64,000 nucleotides of DNA from Azolla caroliniana (Eukaryota > Polypodiophyta), in the NCBI GenBank assembly GCA_043228905.1, contig JBHGNT010000004.1:16802001-16866000 (forward strand). The letters are read 5' to 3'. The notes under the pieces were generated by a model. That model did no database searches. It saw only the letters and a program-made list of their open reading frames with translations, and had not been told where the DNA came from. A program made the translations under genes and the position numbers. Positions within the stretch are counted from its first letter, which is position 1. Each line of letters opens with the position of its first letter. Below are positions 1-12,238 of this stretch, in pieces.

Positions 1-2
1 TA

Positions 3-137
3 TTTGCCAAATTCGATTATCAATGGTTAGGACCTTTTGTCATTAATAGAAAAATCAAGGATGTAACCTTTCTCCTTGATTTACGTTCACAATTACAGAT
101 ACATCTAATATCTCATAGTTCTCTCTTAGTGTCATGA
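3..137 (+). pseudogene. Ty3/gypsy integrase C-terminal remnant
   Basis: The frame starting at base 3 is open to a TGA at 135-137 and begins FAKFDYQWLGPFVI, which resembles the GPY/F module that ends Ty3/gypsy integrases. The rest of the pol gene lies outside the window to the left. About 600 bp downstream there is a purine-rich tract and an LTR start (742), so this is probably the tail of an old + strand gypsy element. The tail has been lengthened by a local duplication. No function is expected. Confidence 0.55.
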
Positions 138-464
138 ACGAGTAGAATAGAGCAAAACCAAGATGAGACTAAATACTAAGAGAGACAAGAGACAAGAGAC
201 AAGAGAACAAAAACTCAACTTATGCTTTCGTAACTGATGTTGTCCACCTTGATTGGAATCAAGGTCTACCCAAGTATTTATACATGAAGGTGGAGGTATG
301 TTGCAAGCTAGGAAACTTCTAGAGAATACATCTAATATCTCATAGTTCTCTCTTAGTACCATGAATGAGTAGAATAGAGCAAAACCAAGATGAGACTAAA
401 TACTTAGAGAGACAAGAGACAAGAGAAAGAGAACAAAAACTCAACTTATGCTTTCGTAACTAAG
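111..464. repeat. Direct duplication, spacing 217 bp
   Basis: The block beginning ACATCTAATATCTCATAGTT at 111 recurs at 328, and both copies run on through a GAGACAAGAGA-rich stretch to ACTTATGCTTTCGTAACT (ends near 232 and 462). Unique sequence separates the copies. Both lie in the 3' untranslated part of the decayed gypsy element. Confidence 0.8.
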
Positions 465-741
465 AGAGAGCAGAGACAAGAGAAAGAGACATTTAGTGAA
501 TTTAAGGTCCTCATATACAGGTCAACGTTGTGACACTTAGAACCATATCGATTAAGTTCTAGTCCCAATCGTATTGCACCACCTGCACCTGTTGTCAAAT
601 TTGAACATGGACCAAAGTACGACGTTGCTAATGTTGCACATGCTCAAGCCCTTGTGGAGGAATTTCATTGACTATACCTAGATAAACCAAGTCATGAACT
701 AAAGACGACTCGTAATACTTCTCATTGGAAGAGGGGGATAA

Positions 742-1072
742 TGTCATGATATGGCCTCAAATAAGAATTGAACCTGTGACCTTATGGTACATAATGTATT
801 ATTTTCATTTGCTATTTCACATGGGTTGTAGAGCTGTCCAAAATAATCTAGAAAATTCATGAACATTCTAGAATACTTTGGAACATTTGAGAAACTTTAG
901 GAATACTCCTGAAGGCCCTATAAATAGAGCCATATATATTGTACTATTCACAACTAATTCGGCTCAATGTTGGTCTTAAGCCTCTAAGTTGTTCCTATTC
1001 TTCTAAGTTCTACTCCTTTTCTTATAATATACTTCAATTTATCATACTTCTCTCTCACTCTCTCCCTTGTGA

Positions 1073-1103
<31 letters not shown>

Positions 1104-1135
1104 CGGACTGTCTCGAAATCCAAACAAAAAGAAAA
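742..1135 (+). mobile_element. Decayed Ty3/gypsy 3' LTR
   Basis: A purine tract GAAGAGGGGGATAA (728-741) of polypurine-tract type is followed at 742 by TGTCATGATATGG, a plausible LTR start. A TATA-like CTATAAATAG lies near 918-927, and a (CA)n run near 1075-1100. The right end is not clear because a copia LTR begins at 1136. A region that looks coding-derived before the purine tract (about 590-735) has stops and is not annotated as a gene. Confidence 0.55.
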
Positions 1136-1573
1136 TGTTGGAGTATGGTCAAGATCAAGATATACAACACACAACTATTTATGAGTAAGACAACAATATG
1201 ATGAATGTAAGACAAAATGAACATAAATATTAACAGAGGCAACTCAAGGTTAAATGAGAGAGAGAGGGAGAGAGAGAGAAAGGCACACAAAGTAACTCTA
1301 TATATTATTCAAAAGTGAATTACAAAGAAATAGCGACATCATCGTACAAACTAGTTTACAAACTGATTATATACTTAACCAAACTAGGGAAACTACCGTT
1401 TATGCTAATTACAGATATAGCCTAACTAGTTTGTCCAATGGGGTAATGTGAATACGTCCATTATATTATTGTATTCGACAAAAAGTGTTGAGGTAGAGGA
1501 CGGAGGATCTTTAAGTTTCGACATGGCGAGTTTGTGATCAATGACAACATCGCGTTGGCATTAGCCTCCAACA
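1136..1573 (-). mobile_element. Copia-type LTR in reverse orientation
   Basis: The segment starts TGTTGGAG and ends CTCCAACA, an 8-bp perfect terminal inverted repeat of the kind that bounds LTRs. Immediately to the right, read on the minus strand, is GAATCAAGAGGGCA, a weak polypurine tract. This would make it the 3' LTR of a minus-strand copia element whose internal region lies to the right. I see no second LTR and no readable pol, so the element is a relic. Confidence 0.5.
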
Positions 1574-2639
1574 TGCCCTCTTGATTCATATACCTAGGAT
1601 TACATCAACCATGGAAGCTTGGGCATTTGAATCTTCAAAATATTGAACCCAACAATGAGCTCTATTGCTAATTATATAGCTTTCAAGAGTGCTTGATTTC
1701 AACAAAATGCACCTTTAACACATTCACATTTATCACAGGCTTCCTTGTCATTACTTGTGCATTATAGGTCAATTTTTTCTCCTCAAATGCCTTCAATGGG
1801 TTTTGAATGCTCTAACCCCTTTTGATTGTTTTTAGTGTCTTTCTTTCACGTTTCATCTAGTGATGAATTCAACCTGAATCTTGACCTTTTGTAAAACTTG
1901 ATTTTTTCACGCGTTCCTTTCTTTAGACAAGCTACATTATGATGGTCGCATTGAAGACTATGTGTGGAGTAACAAGGAGGTGGTTGTCATGGATTCATTG
2001 TCTTTGAGCAATGTCTACCGGCCATGTAGTAGTTGGTCATCGTGGTTGCCAAGTGTTGTCATGGTCATCAATGGCATTCTCAGTTGGCCAATCTCCAAGT
2101 ATTTATTGCTATGATTATTAGGTTCATGAGAACATTGGTCGACATAGCAATTGAACTTCATTCAATGTTGAAAGTTTTTGTATTCCTCACAATGGAAGCA
2201 CATTGTAGATATGAATGTCCAAACAAATCTAGACACTAGAAATGTGATATAACTATATGTACAATGTTCTAGTGGCATTATGCAAAACAAACACAATCCA
2301 AAAGCAATATTCCTCTCCCTAAGGGCATCTCCAATAGGTAAATCCTCCAAATAACTCTCCAAATGAAAACTTGAACTCTAAAAGGGAGACGAGAATGCCA
2401 ACCCATTTCCAACACTGCAGATTGCCACCACATCATGGACTTTGAAATTCCCCATTGTCCTTCAAATGCTAATCAATCTCAGATGAAGAATCAAGAAAAC
2501 GAGTGATTGGACTTAGGAATCCAAACAAGTTTATAACATTTAGGAATCTCATACCCAGTTCTAGTTGTTCATAAAGCCATTATCCTTCTTGGCTAACCAC
2601 CGTAGCATCTTGCATTGAAATAATTCCATCCCTTGCCAT
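1574..2639. other. No recognisable gene
   Basis: About 1.1 kb of AT-rich sequence. It may be the decayed interior of the reverse copia relic whose LTR ends at 1573, but no frame gives a recognisable domain. Short open frames at 2033-2239 (+) and 2162-2362 (-) overlap each other and look random. Confidence 0.5.
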
Positions 2640-3086
2640 TAGATGAAATTGAATTAAAAATGAGTGTTTACCCTCCCAATCTAATGTCCTCGATTGTAAA
2701 GTTGCCATCTCTCTCTCTCTCTCTCTCTCTCAAAGTTGCCATCCTCGATGTTAGAGCCCATACCATTATCTGCCATTCGAACCATTGCTTCCATGCGACT
2801 TAGCTCACATGCATTGCGATGTGAAACAGGGCGATGGGGCACAAGTGATGAGAGTGGTTGGCTATGCACACTTTGCACTAAACAAGTTCGCGAGTCTGAG
2901 TATCACACTTTGATACAATGCTCTGCCTTTGATCATATTCAACCATGCTTTCCACTTCTCTTCGACCGAGCCCAATCTTTGCATGAATTCCTCTCACAAC
3001 TAGAATGTGCACTCTCGATTGCAACATTCATTGGTAAAGTTCTTGAACATCGAGAGTTACTACTCACTTTCACACATATCACGTGA
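2640..3086 (+). pseudogene. LINE ORF2 C-terminal fragment (zinc-binding tail)
   Basis: The frame 2736-3086 (stop TGA at 3084) encodes a tail with LRLSSHALRCETGRW, then CTLC, then EYHTLIQC. This matches the layout of the cysteine/histidine module at the C-terminus of plant LINE ORF2 proteins: a short helix, a CxxC pair, then H and C in a 'seEYHtLiqC' context. No reverse transcriptase precedes it, so this is a 5'-truncated copy, which is normal for LINEs. A CT microsatellite (2708-2731) lies at its left edge, flanked on both sides by AAAGTTGCCATC. Confidence 0.55.
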
Positions 3087-3971
3087 AATGTAATATTTTT
3101 GGTCTCATAGGTCATATTTGACCTCCGAAGACGATAATATAATCTATCTCTTTATCTCTTAATTGAGGATGCCATAGTATGTAATCCAATATCCTAGGTC
3201 AAGAAGCCAATGATGTTTGGCTATCATTGATCCATAACATGTTTCATGTTGTTCACTATTCACTACATTCTAGCACATGACTATTGTCTTTGTTTTGCCA
3301 AATTTCATCCTAGCATTCACAATAAATATAAGATACCAACTCTATCCACGATTGGTATCCCTCAAACATACCTCAGAGGAATGAGATCTCCTTGCCACCC
3401 TTATATTCAAATATATTTAAAATTCTTGTCTTGCCAAGTCTTTTTGGAGTACAAACATGCTTCCATGCCATTAAATCAAAGTCAAACTTTTTCCTTCCCT
3501 TGCCAAAACAAACAATATGCTGAAAGTCAACAACTTGTCAATAAATAGCCTTCACAAACAATCATAATCGTGACAACATGATGCCATAGGGGATATTTAT
3601 TTTGCAACTTTAGTTCGCTAAATTTATCTCCTTGTTCATGGTGTAATGCAGACAAAAGATATGGGTTTAACGGGAAAACACTAAAACAATTCCTCCCCCA
3701 CCCCCCTAACCCAACATTTAGTAACATATTATTGCAACTTATTACACCGAAGTTAACTATGATCGTATTTTACCGAAAGGCCCATACTTTAAGTTTGCAC
3801 CATGAGCTCTTTTAACAAACTCTCATGACACCTTTATGGGGTCATTTAAATATGCTGGAACTAATAATTACCGGAATGCCCCCCTCCCCCACCTCATGCT
3901 ATTTTAAATTACCGGAATACCCCCTAACGTTTCCTCAACAAGCGCTTTTGCAGAGTTAGAGCGAGCGAGCC
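3087..3971. other. Intergenic, upstream of the AP5Z1-like gene
   Basis: No coding region is convincing. The last 150 bp before the start codon are less AT-rich and hold runs of C (CCCCCCTCCCCC-like at about 3880-3895 and 3917-3923). This is the likely promoter and 5' leader of the gene at 4011, but no clear TATA box is seen at a fixed distance. Confidence 0.4.
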
Positions 3972-3983
3972 ATGGAACCTTGA
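3972..3983 (+). promoter_or_regulatory. Minimal upstream ORF (3 codons)
   Basis: ATG GAA CCT TGA lies 28 bp before the start codon of the AP5Z1-like gene. If transcription starts upstream, this three-codon frame would be scanned first and could lower translation of the main ORF. The transcription start is unknown, so its presence in the mRNA is an inference. Confidence 0.35.
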
Positions 3984-4010
3984 CCTCTGTTCTCCTTCAG
4001 GTTTTGAATC

Positions 4011-7000
4011 ATGGATGCGAAAAAGACGGATGAGCACGATTTCTCTTTCTTTCTTCGCGTTCTCGCACAGTCTTCTCGAGATGGCTCTGCTTCATCAAAT
4101 ACTGCTCAGGAAAACGCTGTCTTAGATGCGGTAAGTTTTTTCTACGTAAAGAAAAACTCGTATACACCCGTGGGTTTTTCCTTATTTCTTCAAATGCTCC
4201 TAGTTTTTCTTGTTTCCAATAAGGTCCTTGTTAAACTCCCGAAAGAGAGTAATAAGGAGTTGGGGGGTTGGATTGGCCATATAGTTGAGAAAAAGAGGAT
4301 GAATTGACGTATAAATGATCCTGATGTGTGAATTGATCATATAATTGTGAAAAAGAGAATGAATTGATATTGTAATTGAAAGGAGGATGAATTGAACATA
4401 TATTTGCTCAAATAGCTCATATAATTGGTCTCTCTGGGATTGACCTAGCGCATCTGGGAAAGTAGTGAAAGCTTAAGAGCATTTGGGGATGTATAGAAAA
4501 ACTCAGAGGTGTTCTGGTGCTTTTTCATTTATTCATACATAGATCTTTTGTTATTTTCCTTTCTTTCTCAATTTATTTCACCCTTATGGAAGGTTTTAGG
4601 ATTTTCTTAAATTCACAGATGCATGTAATTTCATTTGGTCAACACATATATTCCCACCTATGTCATATGCTTGCTATATTTCACATTATATCAAGGAGAA
4701 TGTTATATATATAGTTATATATATATTTATGCATGTATATATGTATGTATGTATTTATATAAGCCCGTTGACATCATGTGGAATATAGCAAAGATTATTG
4801 ATCGTTGAATAAGGCCATATTCATAATGTCAAACAATCATTGCATGCTTCTTTGCTGTATTTTACATAATATCAGGGAACACATCTACACACATATATTC
4901 CCTTCTCATATTATAAATATATATATGTATGTATGTATTTATGTAAGCCCCTTGACATCACGTGGAATATAGCAAAGATTATTGATTGTTGAATAAGGCC
5001 ATATTCATAATGTCAAAAAATCATTACATGCTTACTTGCTGTATTTTACATAATATCAGGGAACACATACACACACATATATTCCCTTCTCAAAGACTTA
5101 AGTAATCCACATACGTTTGCTATATTTCACATGTATTGAGGAACATTTATGTGTGCCATATTCGAAATTTCAGAGTCTGAAGGAGTCTTTACATGGTACG
5201 GAGCACAGGTGTATATGCACTAGTCAAAGATATGAGAGATATTTACAGAGTACATGATTTCTTGCTATATATCACGTGATTTTGAGGAGCATATATATCG
5301 ATATATGTGCACAAAGAGTTGAGCGATCGTTACAATTGTGCTTGTGATGTTTACATGATATCAATGAACATACACATGCCATAGTCAACGACTCAAAGAA
5401 CTTTTATATTCTATCTCACTGTTTGACATGATATTTTACAACATACTGGGGAGCATATATACACACTCTTCCTCTATTGTTTCTAGCCATTTCCTTGAAG
5501 GTTTTCACCTTAAATGAGGTTCCCACTAGCTCACATGATATTTCACACCATAAGCCCCTTCTTTAGTTGTTTCTAATTTCTGTGTAATAGATGTTTTGTG
5601 GTTTCTCACTTTACATTGAGGTTTTCCACCAGCAATATAAGTTCACAAGTGCTACCTGTATTTTGCAGATCACGAAACTTCATACGATGTGTGAGGGCCA
5701 TATTGATCTTGTTGGCACTGTTAATAACTCTGTCAATAAGCTTTTCCAGCGGTCGACTGCATCTGTTACCCAATATCGCTCAAGTACAGGACTTCTGATG
5801 CTGGTATGTCTCAGTATATGCCATTGTGAGCTATAAAAGTGCAAGATCACGCCCCCAAATCAGTAGCTTAATGATCATGTGTTTGATTATGTTTATTGTT
5901 ACCGAAGGATGGTAAACATCATCAAAACTTTATGGAACTAGAGATTGATTTAATAACAGATTACCCACGTATTTGTAGGTTTTGATTCTAAAACATCACA
6001 AATTCTTTAAAGGTGATTGTCTAATATTGCTAGTGCAAATGGCAGTAAGCTTGGTTTGTTTCTTCATCCAACTCTGGTTTAATCCATGATTATTGATACT
6101 AATCCAATTGAGAGGTCTAGCTTGATTTGGGGCAACCAATATATCCATTTTCTACTTTGCTGCAGCCAGGCCTAGCTATGAATTGCACAATGGATCACGT
6201 TCTAGACAGCTTTCTTTGTAGAATTTCTGGGCAAAAAGATTACCCTATTCTGGATCTCCACCATATTTATGATCTCCAAAGTCCTCTTCGATGACTCAAT
6301 ACTGAACCATCCCAAAAACTCACGAAGTTCTGAATGCTCATGGCAATGTATGTCTAGAAGTCTTATATTTTTCCAAGAATGGAAGATGCATTTTGCTTGT
6401 CATATTCTGCTAAGATTGGACACATTTTGCTATATAGAGCTTAGGAAATATGATACCTTTGGAGCTACCTACAAGTTACTTTTTGATATCATCTTGTTGG
6501 GCTCGCAATTGGTATGTGGGTCTTGGGCTTACATCTCTTTCTTGGTAATTTCATGGGATTTGAATGTGGGATTAATAACGTTGATATCAGGTCAGCTTTT
6601 TAAAGTAAATGTTCTTAAAGCAATATTACTTTTTGATGGAACAGAGGCAGCTGGAAGGCAGAGTATCTGAAACTGCCCTATGCATTTTCCAAAGAGTGAT
6701 AAAACACCAATTGAACCAGCGATTTACTTAAGCTCACCACCAGAGAGGTTCTATGTAAATGAACAAATCTGCTTAAGATTTTCACTCATTTTGACTTAAT
6801 TTCACATCTTAGAGCTAGCTCGCTCCTGAACAAAGAATTTGACACCTTGTTGGCCACAAAGACCGACACCCTTTCAGTATTTCATTGATTAATAATTAAC
6901 TGAAGATAATATAATAAGATATAATGCAAAACCTTGAAACAAAGCTAGTTGTTTTAAGCTTATTTCAGCCATTAAACCTAGACACAAAATGGGCGAACTA

Positions 7001-10000
7001 TGATCTTGCATGAAACCTAGCTTCTGTAGTTCAAAGAGGGGACATGTTTTGTCCTTCAGCCTGTTGGATTTAATTATTATGGTGGGTATGAGAAACAATG
7101 CCTTCTAGGTCTACGAAATGATTTTCTTTGCCCAATCATCACGGTTCAGCATGTGTGCATGGTATTTCTGAGAACACTGTTGATGATTAATAAATTGGGG
7201 GTTTAGGGTTTAGGGTATCACACCATTTCTGGCAAACTAAGTAATTCATTACAATAGTGCTTACTAATCCTTAGCGGGAAACTATCAATTGATTGGAAGA
7301 CTGATGTTCCTATATTATTATTATTCTGCATATTGAATGATATCCCATGTATTTGAATGCAACTGTTTTTGGTTTGTATCACAGGCCATACTTCAATTTT
7401 TCCTTGACTTCGGAGAATATGTTTTGCATGATGCAGATCCAAGTTTAAACATTTTTTTCAAGTCTTGCTTGAGTCGGTATATACCGTTAAATTATTAAGC
7501 ATATTTCTCTTTTATATTTAGTCTATGATGAATTTATTAGTATGCTTTTATTGTTGAGTGTCTTAGAAATTTTGCTCAAAATACAGGCTGTATGCGGATC
7601 CAGTTGTAGCTGGTGCAACAGTCAATTTTTTGAATCGGAACAAGAAGAAACTTTTGCTGTCACATCCTGCATTGCTTCCACAGGCAACATATTTAATATA
7701 CTTTGTGACTGACCATTTTATTAACCCTACAAACAATTCTATTGCTTAATTTCACTTTTTTGTCCATGCAGTACTTTCCTTTGTTGCTAAAGGTGATTGC
7801 ATGGAATGGGAAAATGTAAGTAACATTATGTTTAGGAGCATGGAATGAATTTTCCTATGCAAAAAGACATTCCAGAAAGCATATTACGAGTCACTCAGTG
7901 TCCTAGAGGACATTTTTGCATGGAAATGATTTACTGATAATAAGATGAGACATGAGTGGGTCTTTCTTATTATTGAAGAGCTCCTTTTATACAAGATGAG
8001 AAATATCAAAACTTCTTCTACTTGATCAACAAGCTGCATTTTTCATTCTTATATTCTCAGTAAAACACTTAAAGTGCAGTTGAAAGGTATATATGTATAT
8101 GTAACATGTATTCCATTCAATGTTGAAATCTTAGCATACATATCTTGGCTGCAGTAGTTTCGTGTTTGGTTTGGTTGGCTGTGAAGGGATGACAGCAGAA
8201 GAAAGAATATACATTATACATAATATGATTCATGATACTTTGACTACAGTCAGAATGTTTAATCTGTTGGGATCCAAATTATGATTGATGGTTATTATCT
8301 CAATAATTAGTGAGTAGTATATGACTTTCTAACTAGTATACAATTATTTTCATTATTGCATTAAAAATGTTGTTTTTCAAATTGGATTGTTCAAACTGTG
8401 TTTATGATCTCTCAAGATGGAATTTTATAGTCCATTTGACCTAACTCTATTCATTCTACCAGTTTGGATGCAGATTTCTTGCAACTGTTTCCTGCACTCA
8501 TGGGGCCCACATCATTTCTACCATTATTTCCAGCACTACTTGATCTTCCTAGTGAGTTTACTGTCACCTGGTTGTGTTTTTCTCTCTTCTCTGCTAAAAG
8601 GTGGCTCTTCTTTGCATGTTGTACTTTGTACTCTTTATTTCCTGTATGGAAAATCATGTATAAGTATGGAAACTATCTTTCATGGGTTCCCACAATATGG
8701 TCTTGGTGCTATGGTATGTGGATGGCTCACATCCAGTGACCTGGAGTCTAATAATATTAAGTAGTTGGATCCATGATGATCTCTATAGTATGAGTCCTTT
8801 GGATAGCATTAGAAGTAGAGGGTCATGGAATCCATCAGTGAGCTTTAATATGGGAAAAAGTTTCTCGATTGTCAATTAAATTCACAAGAAACTGCCCCTT
8901 TGAGTCTGTTGAGAAGATTCCACTAGATTCTAAGTTATCCAAATGGTCCAGACTCCAGAGTGCCCAAACTCTCCTATTTACTGTTATTTCAAAAAAGTCC
9001 AGAGTTCTTGCATAAATTATGCAAGTTTAAGTTCTATGAATGCCATTAACTCAAAATAAGATTTGCAATTGAGTTTTGGCCTGCAGCTTTGGTACTAGCC
9101 CTGGAGGACCTTGAGCGCCGTTCAGGCTCCTTACTGAGTGAGAATGTTGCGGCAGTTCAAAAAAGTCCAGCTGCAGAGGTACTACGTAAAAAAATGATGC
9201 ATTTCTTCATACAAAATAAAGAAAAGAAAATCATATGTATATCCATTGAACGACTTTTAAGGTACATGAGACCAAAATTTGACACATCAGAATCATGACA
9301 ATCTACTTGTGGGTGCAGTTCAGAAATGTTCAACTAAGGTTAGGATTATGAAAGATTCTTAATGAGGGCATTGCACTATTTTGCAGGCCTTGCTTGCATT
9401 AATGGATGAAGCTTACACAGGATCAAGTACACCAGATCCTGGTGGGGACTCTGATGATGAAGAATCAACATCAAAGGACGAAGCAAATGCGTTATTTGCA
9501 GACCTTTTAAAAGACGAAAATGATGGCCTTGCAGTAAGCTACTTCCACCAGGAAAATAACATTATTCTGTGTTTTTTTAATGAAATTGTGCACCCAATAA
9601 GTAAAAAACGCAAGGACTGAGTTGCTATATAATTGCAGCCACTTAAGTTTTTTTTCAGATTTTTTCTGAAGTAAGTTCTCTATATAATAAATTAATGTTG
9701 CACAATTTCTGAAAATGATACATTTCATGACTGAAGTTTATCTTTCAAGATTTCTAGTACGCTATGAACTGTAATATCACACACCATAAAATGAAGGAAA
9801 AGGAATAACTTGTACTTTGTGCTAAAATCTCACTCTATACTTTTGTTAGAATTGAAAATATTGATATATCTTGGCATGTTTATTCAATGAAGAAGTAATA
9901 TGTTGTGTATCTGAAATAGGAAAGACACTGGAAGTCTCCAGAAATGGCTCAAGCTATAAAAGCTGTTATGGGATCTGCACAGTCAGAAAGGCTTCAGCAT

Positions 10001-12238
10001 GCCACAAAGCTTGTTCCCACACTACTAAAATTATACTTTGGTGTTGCAATCAGAGATGTCAATGACTGTATGTTTTGAACTTACATTGTCATTTAACCTA
10101 CTCATTCCTGCCATAGTTCAATGCTACAAAAATTCTAGTTCCTGCCATATTCCATATTTCAGTGAACTGTTCACCTGGAAATACAATATTATAGTTTTAT
10201 GTATAGATAAATAAATAATTACCTACATACAATTAAGTCTGAAACAAATGCACATTAGAAAACTGAAATTAACATGAACACAAAGTACTCTAATATTTAT
10301 TTTCTATTGAGGAACCTTAAGGATTAGAAACAGAGCTTAAACTGCACAACAGCTGTTGAATACACAAATTATTGTAGAACTAGATTCTAGTTCTGAAGAG
10401 GTTGCATAAAAGAGATGGCATAGAACATAGAAAACAAACACTTGCATATCAAAATGCTGAAATTATCATTATCAATGAAAACAAAAATTTGAAATAATTG
10501 ATTGCCATCTGAATTTCTTTTAACCCTTTCCAGCCTTGCTGTGTGCGCTATTACCAATTTTGTTCCAAAGGTTTGATGCAATGTTTCCTGATGAGAAATT
10601 CTGCCTAGAGGTGTGTTGAGGTATACTCTACTAAAGAATCTTGATCTGATTCACAATTTTGATCAAGAGCTTTTAAAAGGAACTGATACCTGTTGACATA
10701 GGTTCAAAAGGAGTGCCTGGGATTCATTCTTACAGCATTCCAAAGGTTCCCAGAACTTATATGTGTACTTAAGGTATGTTAAAATATCTATCTATAAGAG
10801 ACAATCTTCTCCTCATTGATGATCAACATGCAAATTTTTCGAGTTCGTGTGACAGAAACCAATTGTTGACAAAATTTGCCAACCTTATTTAAGTGATGCC
10901 AAGGTACACATTTCTTTATTCCTTTTACACTGGAAATAGATAAAAACAAAATCTCTTCTGAAAGTTTCTGTTGCAGGCTGAGCTGGCTCTACAGCTTTGT
11001 TGGGCAATAGGAGAGCATGGAGGTTGTGATCCATCTTATAAGGGTGTAGCAAGAGAGCTTTTTGAATGCCTAGAGCTTCTCTTGTTTGAAAACATTTCAT
11101 CAAGGTAAAAATCCCATCTGTAGTTAATCATATAAATTTGAAAACATTGATAGGAGATCCATCTCTCACTTTATTAGTGAATGTGTTTTAGAGGAATAAG
11201 GACATTGGATTCCTCTGGGACAGTAACAGACGCAGATATTCTTGTGAGGGCTACCCAATCTCGGTTACTTTGTGTTGTTGTGACTGCGATCACCAAGCTT
11301 GCGACCTGCCATCGAGAACTACGTCCAAGGGCACATGTTTGTTTGACCAAGGTTGGTGTTCTTTCTGACGGCGCAGCTTTTATGACCATATCTATGACCC
11401 TCTAATGAATGTACTTCCCCACAACCTAAGAACGGAAGTATCAAACTTTCCTAGATAGGTTCATGTTTTGATACTCCCTGGACAACTAGGTTTGTACTGT
11501 TCAACAAGCCTAGATGGTCCTAGCTTCATTAATATTGCATCAAAACGATACCTATGGTTTTATTTAAAACCTTGAAAGTTTTTGTTAATGTTTACATGCA
11601 CCTTAGTATACCACAGATCAATGCATCCTTACTTCATTAGTATCTGCATCAAAGCCATATAACTATAGATTACTTGCTTCACTTATGTTTGCAAATGCCA
11701 AAGTACACCCTATTGGAAGGTAATTCTATTGATTGGGAGATATCGACCTTTCTCTATTTCATATGCATTCAGGCATTCCATGGATGTAAATATAGCTTTA
11801 CTTGATCCTTTCTCTTGTAACCAATGCATGTGAGTCTCTTCAGGTTGCAAGGTCTCAGCAGGTCTTGGATAGAGTTGTGTGGAGGCGGGCATGTGACTAC
11901 CTTGGTCTCATGAATGAGCCTGCAATTTGCTCCTCTATCCTCGGGTCATCTGCTGGATATGAAGACCGCCCTGGAAATATTCGGTGGATCAATGCTCCTC
12001 GAAAGGCGATTGCCCACATACCATTCCATTTGCTTCAAGGAACTCAAGGTATATTAGTTTTATTCCCCAGGCATTCTAGCATTTTTACTAGCCCTCAAAT
12101 AATCATATTTTTCAAATATAGTTGCAATGTTTCTGTGTTTTGAATGGATATGCTGACACTGCATGTTGTTGTGGGGGTGGGCACGTAGGTCCTCCCTTTC
12201 ATGATTTCTCTCTTTCAGATCTGTTGGGTCAGAGCTGA
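4011..12238 (+). CDS. AP5Z1: AP-5 complex subunit zeta-1-like protein (16 exons)
   Basis: Predicted exons: 4011-4130, 5669-5803, 7385-7476, 7587-7683, 7772-7815, 8463-8551, 9087-9178, 9387-9533, 9920-10067, 10534-10610, 10702-10773, 10856-10903, 10977-11104, 11192-11351, 11844-12048 and 12189-12238. They join without a frame error into 1704 nt, 567 residues, with TGA at 12236-12238. The protein is helical and ARM/HEAT-like, and I recognise it as the plant AP-5 zeta family from stretches such as AILQFFLDFGEYVLHDADPS, ELALQLCWAIGEHGG, VWRRACDYLGLMNEPAIC and the final GPPFHDFSLSDLL. From memory the family length in plants is about 560 residues, so the gene looks complete. AP5Z1 belongs to the fifth adaptor-protein complex, which in animals works with SPG11/SPG15 on late endosomes and lysosomes; the plant role is little studied. 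All introns are GT-AG except intron 4 (GC-AG). No terminal repeats or inserted elements disrupt an exon. Assignment rests on recalled family sequence and no search was run. Confidence 0.9.
4737..5094. repeat. Tandem duplication inside intron 1, period 184 bp
   Basis: The unit with AAGCCC-TTGACATCA, GGAATATAGCAAAGATTATT and AATAAGGCCATATTCATAAT occurs at about 4737-4907 and again at 4921-5091. The spacing between matching points is 184 bp (4761 and 4945). The copies differ at scattered bases, so the duplication is not recent. (TATG)n and (ACAC)n simple repeats lie at the junctions. Confidence 0.85.
7201..7215 (+). repeat. Interstitial TTTAGGG repeat in intron 2
   Basis: Two adjacent TTTAGGG units (GTTTAGGGTTTAGGG) lie in intron 2 of the AP5Z1-like gene. 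TTTAGGG is the usual plant telomere unit. Short copies are common in plant introns and promoters ('telo-box'), and no function is claimed. Confidence 0.7.
7684..7771 (+). other. GC-AG intron (intron 4 of AP5Z1-like gene)
   Basis: The exon 4 end CCACAG is followed by GCAACA rather than GT. The acceptor is TCCATGCAG at 7771. Using GC as donor keeps the family sequence ALLPQ-YFPLLLK in frame, while no nearby GT does so. GC-AG introns are a known minor class. Confidence 0.75.

Noticed and set aside
939-1290. Open frames across the CA and GA repeats near 1.1 kb
   Set aside because: Low-complexity peptides (HTHTHTHT, SLSLSLSL) from microsatellites inside LTR sequence.
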